Below are positions 10,717 through 18,728 of a stretch of DNA of 64,000 bases, one piece after another. Numbering within the stretch: position 1 is the stretch's first letter; every line of letters starts with the position of its first letter. Made by a program: the position numbers and the translations under genes. This DNA comes from Anabaena azotica FACHB-119 (GTDB lineage: Bacteria; Cyanobacteriota; Cyanobacteriia; Cyanobacteriales; Nostocaceae), in NCBI RefSeq assembly GCF_014697625.1, contig NZ_JACJSG010000003.1, positions 169,262 to 233,261 of the forward strand, in the 5' to 3' direction. Below the pieces are notes generated by a model. It saw only the letters and a program-made list of their open reading frames with translations, ran no database searches and was not told the DNA's origin.

Positions 10717-11103
10717 TTGACACTCCTCGCTCTAAAGAGACGTTCGCGTTAGCGTCCCGGAGGGAGGATTCTTGCTTCATCCGTTCTCTCTAGAAATCTG
10801 AATACTAGTATTCAACTTTCTCCGTTTGGATACGTCCACAAGCTCACACGGACTGCCCGACCGCGTTTGAAAAGGTTTTTAATTTCTGCGTTTACTCCCA
10901 CATTTGTCAGCCACTGCGTTGGACGGGTTTCCCGGCATAAAGCAAGTGGCGGTACAAGATGCGCGGATTTATACTACCTGTCTTTCCGGATCAGGAGCAG
11001 TCCGCTTGACCTACTTCGTCTTTTATTTGTGCGCTTTACCGCTATTAGTTATACTACCACAAAAGCCGCCCTTCTAGGGCGGGGCTTTAAACCCAGTTTT
11101 TCG
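10717..11103 (-). mobile_element. IS200/IS605-type non-autonomous element, copy B (387 bp)
   Basis: It has the same ends as copy A: CGAAAAACTGGG after TTAC (minus strand) and GTGTCAA at the right end. It sits in the same kinase gene about 180 bp from copy A and in the same orientation relative to the gene. It is equal in length and nearly identical to copy C at 62658-63044. It contains a 45-bp segment (about 10916-10960) with the palindromic core GGGTTTCCCGGC that copy A lacks. Confidence 0.92.
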
Positions 11104-12583
11104 GTAATTGAATGCCCCTGTGGCATCGGCAGTCCAAACCATCTGCGGCATTGCTTCCGCCAACTCTTGATAGCGTTGTTGGCTGGCTTGCATAGCGGTT
11201 GTAAATTGGTGACGCTCGGTTATATCTAAAAAGGCTCCAACTGCACCCCGAATCTGATTTTGGTCGCCTCGCAAGGGAGCGGCGTAGGCTAATAACTGGC
11301 GTACTGTGCCATCAGCCAGTAGCATATCAAATTCGATGTCTCGCACCTCTACACCCAACCTAGCAGCCACCTGCATCGGTAAGTCTTCAGCTGGAATTTC
11401 TTGTCCGTTGCGGAAAACTCGGTAGGGAGGTTGGGCATTGGGGGGCGCACTTTTGGAAATGTTCACACCGGGACGAATGCCTAGTAGTTGACGAATGTAG
11501 GCATTACTCTGCATTTGGGTACAGCCTGGGTCGTTGGCGATCGCAATCCCCACAGGAAGAGTATCTAACAGGGTTTGCAGTTCCGCAACCCGATTCAGCA
11601 AATCCCGGTTGAGTTGTGCGATCGCAGTTTGGGCTTGTTTCTGCTGCATGACCGTTTCGGTAATATCGCGCCAAGATGCCACAAAACCATCATTCAGCTT
11701 ACTTGCGCGAATATCAAATGCCCGCACCAACAGTTTTTCCCCATAATTGTCTTCATAGGTGAGTGCCTGTTTAATCAACGGTTCCCCAGTTTTCACTAAC
11801 TGACAGTAGTCAGCGAACAATCCAGATTCTCGATGTTGAGGCAATATCTCACACAATGGTCGCCCAATCTGCTTTTCTTTGGGCAACTGGTTGTTGTCAC
11901 AAGCGGCTTGATTGAGATAATCAATGCGAAAATCTACAATTTGCCCCGATTCATCGCGGATCGATGAGAAGATGCCAAAGCAGTCTAACATCGTTTCCAC
12001 GGAGGCTTGCAGATGATTTTGATACCGTTGGGTATTGATCGCACTGTGCAGGGTTGACCGCAATTGTTCCGGGGTCATCCGCTCTTGGATCAGATAATCT
12101 GTTGCCCCATTCTTGAATGCTTGCACCGCCATTTGGGCATCACCACTGCCAATGACGACAATTGGGGGACAGTTTTCACCCAGATGTTGCCTTAATTGAC
12201 GCAGAAGATGGAGTTCACCCACATCGCATGAGGAACAGTCTAAGAGGATAGCGTTGATTGATGGCGATCGGCAAACTTGCAGAATTTCCCGACCCTGTTT
12301 CTCAGTAAAAACCCTGTAAGTGAAGGTTTCATCCAGTTGTAACTGGCTTGTGTAACCCTCACTTTGAGAGATGCCGTTGATGACTATTAAAATTTGATCA
12401 GGCTTTACCATAATCAAAAACGGGGGCAGGGGAATTGGCAACTAAAAAAATATTCTATCGCTAGGGAAAGCAGAAGAGGAAAAAACTCAAATCTTTCTTA
12501 TCGGCGTTTATCGGCGTATATCGGCGGTTAATTTTCTCCAAACTTATGGCAACATTCCCGCTATTCTTGTTTATTCCTCCTCA

Positions 12584-13936
12584 TCACAAACTAAATTCAG
12601 CCGCATTATCCTCATCTACATCTATATTTTGACCCGCCACAGTCGGCTTAAAACTAGCACCATGAATTAAATCGCTGAACTTAATGTTTTGATTGTGATG
12701 TAAAATATTCAACACACTAATAAAATCCCGGACAATTTCCCCTGGCGTTAATAGTGCTTCTGCTCCTAAACGGCTGACAATTTCTTGCACAAACTCCTGT
12801 AATTCCCGATTGCTTAAAGCCTTGTCATAACCAAAATGAGTGGCATGAATTTCCGTTAGTCTTTGCAATAGCGTCAGAATTTCGGCTTCAGTTAAAGGAT
12901 TGAGACGAATAACTGGCCCCATAAACTCTTGCACATCCGGCTGTGCAGCAAAACGGCTTTCTTTTGTCCGCCTACGCCAAGCCAAGTCAGAGAAAAGTCC
13001 TCGATTTGGGTCTTCTAAAAACTTTGTTGTTCCACCTATAACAATACCTAAATGTTCGGCTTTGCACTGCATGGTGTCATTGAACATTGCTAGGAGTCTG
13101 TTATAGTTCTTTTCACGAGTGACTGTAGTAGCAATTTGGTAGAGATTGACGGCTTCATCCATGAAAATCAGCAGTCCTTTATAACCAATTTCAGCCACAA
13201 ATTTAGCTAAGAGTTTGATATAGTCATACCAACTATCGTCATCAATAATTACCCTTACTCCTAAAGCTGTTCTCGCTTCAGTTTTATTGTTAAATTCTCC
13301 CCGTAACCAACGCAAAGCTGAGTTTTTTAAATCATCATCATCTAAGCGATAGCCACGCCAATAAGCAATAATAATGCTACCAAAATCAAACCCATGAACT
13401 AAGTCTTCTATATACTGCACAACTTCTCTGATTTTGGTTTCTACTTGGTCATCAAAACCTTCATCATTGGGACGTAAATTAGTTTCTTTAGCTACTTCTT
13501 GCTGAATTTTATTAATCCATCCTTCCAGAATGGAAACTAATGCACCACCATCAGGACGAGTTTTGGTAGAAAGGCGACTCATCAATTCGCGATAGGTTGC
13601 TAAACCTTCGTTATTGCTTCCTGCTAGACGGCGTTGGGAAGATAAATCAGCGTCAGCAACTACAAAACCTTGCTCCATTGCTCGGTTACGCAGCATCTGA
13701 AGAATGAAGCTTTTTCCCGAACCATAGTTACCAATTATAAAACGAAATGCGGCTACACCTTCGGCAATATCATCAAGGTTTTGTGATAGGCTTTTAAGTT
13801 CTTTTTCTCGACCAACTGCTATATGTTCTAATCCTAATCTAGGGACTACTCCCGCGCCTAATGAGTTGATTAGAGCAGTTGAAGTTTTTTTCGAGATTTT
13901 GAGCTTTGCCATGTATTTTACTTTACTTGCTATCAA
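12584..13936 (-). CDS. BrxD-like (DUF2791) P-loop ATPase
   Basis: This protein has 450 residues, or 442 from the likely start MAKLKISKK. Walker A is GNYGSGKSF near residue 70, and a Walker B-like strand LLIFMDEAVNLYQ lies near 260. The ARNDDQ-like C-terminal lid and a winged-helix-like tail (LTPGEIVRDFISVLNILH) match the ATP-binding family DUF2791, which includes BrxD of BREX systems. In cyanobacteria and actinobacteria the same ATPase family also occurs with TerB-domain proteins in predicted stress or defence clusters. Here it follows a TerB_C-like coiled-coil gene and a DUF815 ATPase on the same strand. No PglX, PglZ or BrxC is nearby, so this is not a BREX locus. Confidence 0.8.
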   Translation of the reverse strand: MIASKVKYMAKLKISKKTSTALINSLGAGVVPRLGLEHIAVGREKELKSLSQNLDDIAEGVAAFRFIIGNYGSGKSFILQMLRNRAMEQGFVVADADLSSQRRLAGSNNEGLATYRELMSRLSTKTRPDGGALVSILEGWINKIQQEVAKETNLRPNDEGFDDQVETKIREVVQYIEDLVHGFDFGSIIIAYWRGYRLDDDDLKNSALRWLRGEFNNKTEARTALGVRVIIDDDSWYDYIKLLAKFVAEIGYKGLLIFMDEAVNLYQIATTVTREKNYNRLLAMFNDTMQCKAEHLGIVIGGTTKFLEDPNRGLFSDLAWRRRTKESRFAAQPDVQEFMGPVIRLNPLTEAEILTLLQRLTEIHATHFGYDKALSNRELQEFVQEIVSRLGAEALLTPGEIVRDFISVLNILHHNQNIKFSDLIHGASFKPTVAGQNIDVDEDNAAEFSL

Positions 13937-14010
13937 TGCTGAGTTTTAGAGGTTATTTATAAAGTAAATATTAATACCGTTTCTTGATGAAGATGCACTT
14001 TATTCTGCGC

Positions 14011-14040
14011 TGTAGAGACGTTGCATGCAACGTCTCTACA
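14011..14040. repeat. Perfect 30-bp palindrome
   Basis: TGTAGAGACGTTGCA at 14011-14025 is followed at once by its exact reverse complement to 14040. It lies between two minus-strand genes and has no T-tract, so it looks like a dispersed palindromic repeat rather than a simple terminator. Confidence 0.85.
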
Positions 14041-14077
14041 TTGTTTATTCGGCGCAACTTCATGGAGAATTGGTATA

Positions 14078-14187
14078 AGTAGGGTGTGTTACGGCTATGT
14101 AAGGATTTGAGCGTTGGTGAAATTAAGAATTAGCCGTAACGCACCAGCAAATGTGGTGCGTTAAGCGCTGCTTTAACGCACCCTAAT
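14078..14187. repeat. GTAGGGTGTGTTACGGC dispersed hairpin repeat
   Basis: GTGTTACGGCTA near 14087 pairs with TAGCCGTAACGC near 14132. A second GGTGCGTTAA/TTAACGCACC hairpin follows to 14183. Related copies lie at 21993-22070 and, more diverged, at 47905-47984. Confidence 0.8.
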
Positions 14188-14214
14188 AAAAATTTTACAT
14201 CAAGCAAGAGGGAT

Positions 14215-15492
14215 TTAATTTGAGGAGGCTTGTTTAGCGATTAAGTTTTCATGAAAAGCAATCATTTTGCGGACATTGAGTATATGTTCTGCATAGATTC
14301 TGGGTACTTCTAATTCTGTTTCAATAATTAACTCACCAATAGTATCATTAGCACGCTCATTGATGGAATCAATCAACAAGTTTGGCATGGTAATGTTGGC
14401 TTCAGCAATTTTCTTAATAGATTGCTTGGGGTTATCTTGCTCTACTATACTTTTTAGTACCTGAATTTCATGATTAGGCAACTGTCTGAAGAATGTATGC
14501 CATTCTTCGGGTAATGTTTTGTCTGTATTATTTTCATTGTCTAGATTTTCTAGAATATCGGAAAATGGGAAAAATTCGCCTTCTGGTGCTTCTGGATTTA
14601 CAGCTATGTTTTCTTGATTAAAAGTCTCAACTTGCTGTAAGAGTTCCCATACTTGGTTTTGGAGAATATCTCTTTCTTGTTGTAAAAGCAAAATTTCGTT
14701 TTGCAGTTGTTCTAATTCTGTATGCCGTTCAGTTTTTTGCGTTTCTAAATAATTGATATTGGCTGCTATAGCTTCTTTTTCATTGCTGGTTTCTATCAAG
14801 ATTTTATTTTGCTTTTCTTTTTCAGTTTCTAAGTCTTGAATAGTAATTCTTAACTCATAAAGTTTTTCTTCAAGTTGAGGTTTGATGCGACCTAGTAAAG
14901 TCAGACTATTTTCTATTTCTTGTTTTTCTTGTTGTAAGTCACTTATTTGAGTTTGTAACTGTGTAATTTCCGCAAGTTGGCTATGGCAATGGACTTCTAA
15001 TCGCCGCTTTTCTGCTGCTAGGGTAGATAAGGTATTATTCAGCTCTACTTGATTTTGTTCTAATATAGTAATAGCATTTTTTAAGCTGTTAACTTCAGAC
15101 TCTATTTGTTTTCTTTGGCTGGCAAAAACTCCTAAGTCCCGATGCAGGCTATCTCTTTGATTCCGACATTCTAAAATCTGGTTTTGTAGTTGCTTTGTCT
15201 CTGTGTACAATAAGCTGCGGTGGATTTCTAGTTGTTCAATTTCTCTGGCTAAACGAGATTTTAGCCCCTCTGTTTCTTGAATCCGCTTACGGAATGAACT
15301 GAGTAGTAATAATTCAAAATTTCTCCGCCGTTTATCTACAAATAAGGCTGCTGTGTATGTAGCGACTACTGTAATTACACCTGTGAAGAAAGCTTGCCTA
15401 AAATTCCATGTGGGAACAAGGCTCAAGCCAAAACTCACACTAAAGGCAACTATACCTAAAATAAATCTATTACTTACTATTACTGGTCGCAT
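14215..15492 (-). CDS. Membrane-anchored coiled-coil protein with TerB_C-like tail
   Basis: This 425-residue protein has two hydrophobic segments at about 10-28 and 34-50, followed by KRRRNFE, which suggests a cytoplasmic body anchored in the membrane. Residues 60-290 are a nearly continuous heptad-rich, Gln/Glu/Leu-rich coiled coil. The last 110 residues resemble the TerB C-terminal domain family (FFRQLPNHEIQVLKSIVE, NLLIDSINERANDTIGELIIE, VPRIYAEH). TerB_C domains are linked by comparative genomics to tellurite/stress-response ATPase clusters. The flanking DUF815 and DUF2791 ATPases fit that idea. Assignment of the tail is by pattern only. Confidence 0.72.
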   Translation of the reverse strand: MRPVIVSNRFILGIVAFSVSFGLSLVPTWNFRQAFFTGVITVVATYTAALFVDKRRRNFELLLLSSFRKRIQETEGLKSRLAREIEQLEIHRSLLYTETKQLQNQILECRNQRDSLHRDLGVFASQRKQIESEVNSLKNAITILEQNQVELNNTLSTLAAEKRRLEVHCHSQLAEITQLQTQISDLQQEKQEIENSLTLLGRIKPQLEEKLYELRITIQDLETEKEKQNKILIETSNEKEAIAANINYLETQKTERHTELEQLQNEILLLQQERDILQNQVWELLQQVETFNQENIAVNPEAPEGEFFPFSDILENLDNENNTDKTLPEEWHTFFRQLPNHEIQVLKSIVEQDNPKQSIKKIAEANITMPNLLIDSINERANDTIGELIIETELEVPRIYAEHILNVRKMIAFHENLIAKQASSN

Positions 15493-15645
15493 ATTGCTAA
15501 TTTTTAGCGTAATTATGTTTGCTGAATGATCTGCATTGCCAATGATTACTCCTCATATTTTGATGTTAATAACTTTAGTTGTAACTGTTGGTGCATAAGA
15601 TGGTGAAAAAGGTAAGGAAATGTTGAATTCAGGCAAAAATTATGT

Positions 15646-16977
15646 TCATGGTTGGGTATCTAAAATATTGTTGTTTGTACCAAAGACTGTTGTCTGTGCT
15701 TGGAGAAAATCTACAAATTGCCTGGCTGTACGTCCAGAACGTCCATTATGGCTTGTTGCCCATTGTAATGCTTGATATTCTAAATCTGCTTGACTAATAT
15801 CAATTTCGGCTTGGGCTGCCAGATGACGTACAATTTGTAGGTATGTGTTTTGGTCGGCAGAGTCAAAGGTGAGGGTTAAACCGAAGCGATCGCTAAACGA
15901 AAGTTTCTCCTGCATCGTGTCCCAAGCATGGACTTCTTCGTTATTTTTCAAGCTTGGTCGATCAGCAAAAAATTCACGAATCAAATGACGGCGATTTGAG
16001 GTAGCATAAACAACTACGTTTTGCGGACGGGCAGTTAAGTTTCCTTCTAAGACAACCTTCAGCGCTTTGAAGGCATCATCATCTTCTTCAAAGGATAAAT
16101 CATCGACAAAGATAATAAATTTTTGCGGCACTCCCCGTAACTGTTCCACAATTTTAGGTAAATCCTTTAGGTCTGATTTTGTCACTTCTAATAAACGCAG
16201 TTGTCTATGACTATATTCATTTAATAAGGCTTTGACTAGAGAAGATTTCCCCGCCCCCCGACTGCCGTAAAGTAATACGTGTAGCGCAGTCTGTCCTGAT
16301 AAGAGAAATTGTGTATTTTTCAGCAGCGCCTCTTGTTGTGACTCGTAACCTACGAGTGAATTTAGTTTAACTGGGTCAGGGTAAGGAATGCCAATAAATT
16401 CTCCCTCTTGCCACCTTAAGGCGCGGTATTGGGCAAATAAACCTATGCCAAACTTCTGATAATAGGTGGCTAATTCTTCTACCGCATCTGCCCAATTGTC
16501 TAGGTGATGTAAAAATAATCCTCCGTTCAAGTCCATCTCATCCTGTTCTGTGTACCAAACCACAGGAGAAATAGGTAAATGGGCTACTGCTTGCACCCAC
16601 TCACTCAAAACAGCGCTGCTACATTCATATAGACTCTGCAAAACTTGTAAATCATGTTTAGCTGCTGCAACTAAGGCTGGGGGTATTTTTTCCCAGTTTT
16701 GCTGTTGGGTAAGTTTGCTGAAAGGATTTTCACAAATCAATATTTGGGTAATTAGATAATCTTCCCAATTTTGTTTTCTACTAGCCAAAGCGTGAAAGTA
16801 ATTGCCATAAGCTTGAAGAGTACCTGTTGCATCAGCCTCAGCGTAGCGTATGGCTTGTAACAGTTCTTGGAAAGCAATGCCGACATCCGTTTGTAGCACT
16901 GATTGGTACAGTAAGAGGGAGGCTGCTTGGCGTTGCAGAAATTGTATCTGGGAATAGGGAGAGGTAGTTGCTGACAT
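15646..16977 (-). CDS. DUF815-family AAA ATPase
   Basis: This 443-residue protein has an N-terminal helical region (1-210) of unknown role and a C-terminal AAA module. Walker A is LLYGSRGAGKSSLVKAL, Walker B is FIIFVDDLSFE, sensor 1 is VVVYATSNRRH, and a lid carries SGRTARQFVDFLQ. The SNRRHLIREFF and FSDRFGLTL motifs are characteristic of the DUF815 family (YifB-unrelated AAA proteins of unknown substrate). It is the first gene of a minus-strand run with the TerB_C-like and DUF2791 genes (gaps of 153 and 278 bp), so co-transcription is possible. The start MSATTSPYSQ is preceded by TGGTCAT repeats, leaving the promoter unclear. Confidence 0.85.
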   Translation of the reverse strand: MSATTSPYSQIQFLQRQAASLLLYQSVLQTDVGIAFQELLQAIRYAEADATGTLQAYGNYFHALASRKQNWEDYLITQILICENPFSKLTQQQNWEKIPPALVAAAKHDLQVLQSLYECSSAVLSEWVQAVAHLPISPVVWYTEQDEMDLNGGLFLHHLDNWADAVEELATYYQKFGIGLFAQYRALRWQEGEFIGIPYPDPVKLNSLVGYESQQEALLKNTQFLLSGQTALHVLLYGSRGAGKSSLVKALLNEYSHRQLRLLEVTKSDLKDLPKIVEQLRGVPQKFIIFVDDLSFEEDDDAFKALKVVLEGNLTARPQNVVVYATSNRRHLIREFFADRPSLKNNEEVHAWDTMQEKLSFSDRFGLTLTFDSADQNTYLQIVRHLAAQAEIDISQADLEYQALQWATSHNGRSGRTARQFVDFLQAQTTVFGTNNNILDTQP

Positions 16978-17094
16978 TTTTGGGTTATTTGGTCATTGGT
17001 CATTGGTCATTGGTCATTGGTCATTAGTCATTAGTTCTTAATTCAGAGTATTTATTGTTGACTGTTGACTGTTTTATCTACTTGGGGTTTAACA

Positions 17095-17415
17095 ATGAAT
17101 TTAAGTATAATTGCTGCGATCGCCTATGGTGTGTTAACTGTTATTGGTGGCATTATTGGCTACTTTCAGGCTCAGAGTCAAGTTTCCCTCCTTAGTGGTA
17201 TTATTAGCGGTTTACTGCTATTTGCTGCTGCTTACTTGCAACTGCAAGGCAATAGTTGGGGTTTAATTTTAGCAATTGCTGTTACTGCTGCTTTGGTCAT
17301 ATTCTTTGCCTTAAGATTAGCTAGAACACGCAAGTTTATGCCAGCCGGACTAATGACTATTTTAGGTATGTTGTCACTTGCTGTTTTGGTTAATCAACTA
17401 GTGGTTGCACAATAA
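17095..17415 (+). CDS. TMEM14 family small membrane protein
   Basis: This 106-residue protein starts at MNLSIIAAIAYG. It has four hydrophobic helices with glycine-rich packing motifs: YGVLTVIGGIIGYFQAQS, LLSGIISGLLLFAAAYL, WGLILAIAVTAALVIFF and PAGLMTILGMLSLAVLV. The order and the phrase ARTRKFMPAGLM match the TMEM14/UPF0136 family, whose plant members (FAX) help export fatty acids from plastids. A role in lipid movement here is inference from that family. An upstream in-frame ATG at 17065 lies in repeat DNA and is less likely. It is divergent from the DUF815 gene. Confidence 0.88.
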   Translation: MNLSIIAAIAYGVLTVIGGIIGYFQAQSQVSLLSGIISGLLLFAAAYLQLQGNSWGLILAIAVTAALVIFFALRLARTRKFMPAGLMTILGMLSLAVLVNQLVVAQ

Positions 17416-17430
17416 CTCAGGGTGTAATAC

Positions 17431-17464
17431 CAATTCAAAATTCAAAATTCAAAATTCAAAATTA
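17431..17464. repeat. AATTCAAA tandem repeat
   Basis: Four head-to-tail copies of AATTCAAA after the TMEM14 gene. Similar GAATTTT units lie just upstream of the thioesterase at 21345-21365. Confidence 0.8.
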
Positions 17465-18048
17465 AGAAATTGAGATGTACCATAGCTTTGGGCGTTTGCA
17501 CTGGTATCATATTTTTTGTGAATTGGTGTCACAAATGAACTCCCTCTATGGGGTTTCAATATAGTACATTTATATTACTAAAATGTGAATTATTATGATT
17601 AGACACCTAAGACATTGGGTGTTGCTTGCGTAGCTACAATTTTTCGCGCCAACAGTGTCTATCTATTAAATATATTTTGTATTTTTTGTCACTTAATTTA
17701 AAGTGCTGTAACCCTGGCTTAATTGCATAAGTTTTACTTATTTATGTCAACTATTTGTGCTTCCTCTCTTACTCATAAGAATAAGTAAATAAAAACTCTG
17801 CTTTAGCGACTTCCAGATAAAAAAATATCCAAAATGTAGGGTGCGCTAACGAGAAACCCCAGTCATACCACGAAAATAGTCATACTGACGCAGCCTACTA
17901 ACTAGGTTCAACCCTAAAGTAGATGCTTAGTATACAGTTAGTATTTTAATAGGCTGAAAAAAATAATTTTCATCTACCTAAAGTATCCGGTTTGTTGCAC
18001 CTGGGGCTGATAAATAAAAATAATATCCTATGCCCAATTAATTAGGTC

Positions 18049-18197
18049 AGGACTTACGCACTGAAGTTATCTGTCGAGACAGGGTGTAAGGGTGTAAGGG
18101 TATAGGGGTATAGGTTTAGCGCTTTTACACCCCTACACCCCTATACCCCTGTACCCTTGCCAAAACCCTTGATTTTTCGTTTTCATGCGTAAGTCCT
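18049..18197. repeat. MITE with AGGACTTACGCA ends
   Basis: AGGACTTACGCA at 18049-18060 faces TGCGTAAGTCCT at 18186-18197. Inside, a strong foldback (GGGTGTAAGGGTATAGGGGTATAGG against CCCCTACACCCCTATACCCC) spans about 18080-18160. The same ends occur at 59331-59584 and, singly, near 54934 and 56777. Confidence 0.82.
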
Positions 18198-18362
18198 ATA
18201 GGTTACGAACCCCAGGGTTAAAATGTAACGATTATTACAAATTCTCTCTTATTACTCTAGACGACACTTTCTAGTAAAGTTAGCTTTTAGATATCGAAGC
18301 TTTACACAGCGTAATACAACTGTTTATATAGCTTGATTATTTCCAATACAAATTTGTCCTAA

Positions 18363-18458
18363 ATGAACAAATATTGCTGCATCTCTTCTGAGAGAGTTGC
18401 TGAGGCTATTAACTGCATAAACAAATGGGAGAAATATATCAGTGAAAAATCATCATAA
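18363..18458 (+). CDS. 31-codon ORF, Cys/Ser-containing (speculative)
   Basis: ATG at 18363 opens a 31-residue frame with three Cys and five Ser, starting MNKYCCISSERVAE. It lies 270 bp upstream of the phosphotransferase/HopA1 pair on the same strand. No Shine-Dalgarno sequence is evident and there is no double-Gly leader motif. It is listed only because such gene pairs act on short Ser/Thr- and Cys-bearing precursors in known pathways. It may well be noise. Confidence 0.15.
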   Translation: MNKYCCISSERVAEAINCINKWEKYISEKSS

Positions 18459-18728
18459 ATAACAAAAAAAATAAGTACATAAGAGTTACATTTTCTGATA
18501 AAAAATATATTTAGTTTAAAGATACAACAGTAAAAGCAATTAAAATTAAAGCAAAAATAAAGGTGATTTTGCCATTTTGGCAGGTATTAATAAAAGATAT
18601 GAGATATTTATATATGAAAGCAATTATGATTGATATTTATAACCTTGTTGTTATCTACCCAGAAGATAAAAGCTAAACAAATCTTGAGATTAGGTCAGTA
18701 TCTCAGCTATTTTAGAAGGATATAATCC

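Larger units (their letters stand above)
6535..12411 (-). pseudogene. Giant multi-PAS hybrid histidine kinase interrupted by two mobile elements
   Basis: Pieces in one register flank two insertions (10198-10536 and 10717-11103). Excising both leaves exactly 5151 nt, a 1716-codon frame starting at MVKPDQILIV. Junctions read naturally: FNY-WNQRWYEYTG and DGVY-HWFISRSIP, both PAS/PAC motifs. Order is a degenerate N-terminal receiver, about eight PAS/PAC modules, a GAF domain, then HisKA with FLAVLSHELRSP (around 7590-7625). HATPase_c follows (NLLSNAIKF, DTGKG, GLGLGLAIV), and a C-terminal receiver (VLIVDDEPDAR, Asp in VSDIGMPE, Lys in SKP). As it stands, each insert adds stops. The fragment of 1163 residues from ATG 10026 still holds several PAS modules, GAF, kinase and receiver, and could be made if initiated internally. 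Confidence 0.9.
17470..18728. other. Long AT-rich spacer upstream of the phosphotransferase gene
   Basis: About 1.26 kb with no long frame. It holds a MITE (18049-18197), a small Cys/Ser-containing frame at 18363-18458 and a 25-codon frame at 18599-18676. The last 300 bp are strongly AT-rich and end in the likely Shine-Dalgarno AGAAGGAT ahead of 18729. This is where a promoter for the phosphotransferase/HopA1 pair should lie. Confidence 0.55.

Noticed and set aside
10198..11103. Group I intron or intein explanation for the exactly removable inserts
   Set aside because: No intron core (P3-P8, G-binding site) could be made out and the inserts do not encode a continuous intein. TTAC targets and the TnpB remnant favour IS200/IS605. 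Splicing was kept only as a test in the findings.
10279..11229. Plus-strand frames MKRFLISAFTPTF... in the inserted elements
   Set aside because: They are antisense to the TnpB remnant and span the element ends, so they differ between copies and have no protein features.
12584..16977. Complete BREX system
   Set aside because: Only the BrxD-like ATPase family is present. BrxA, BrxB, BrxC, PglX and PglZ are absent from the window.
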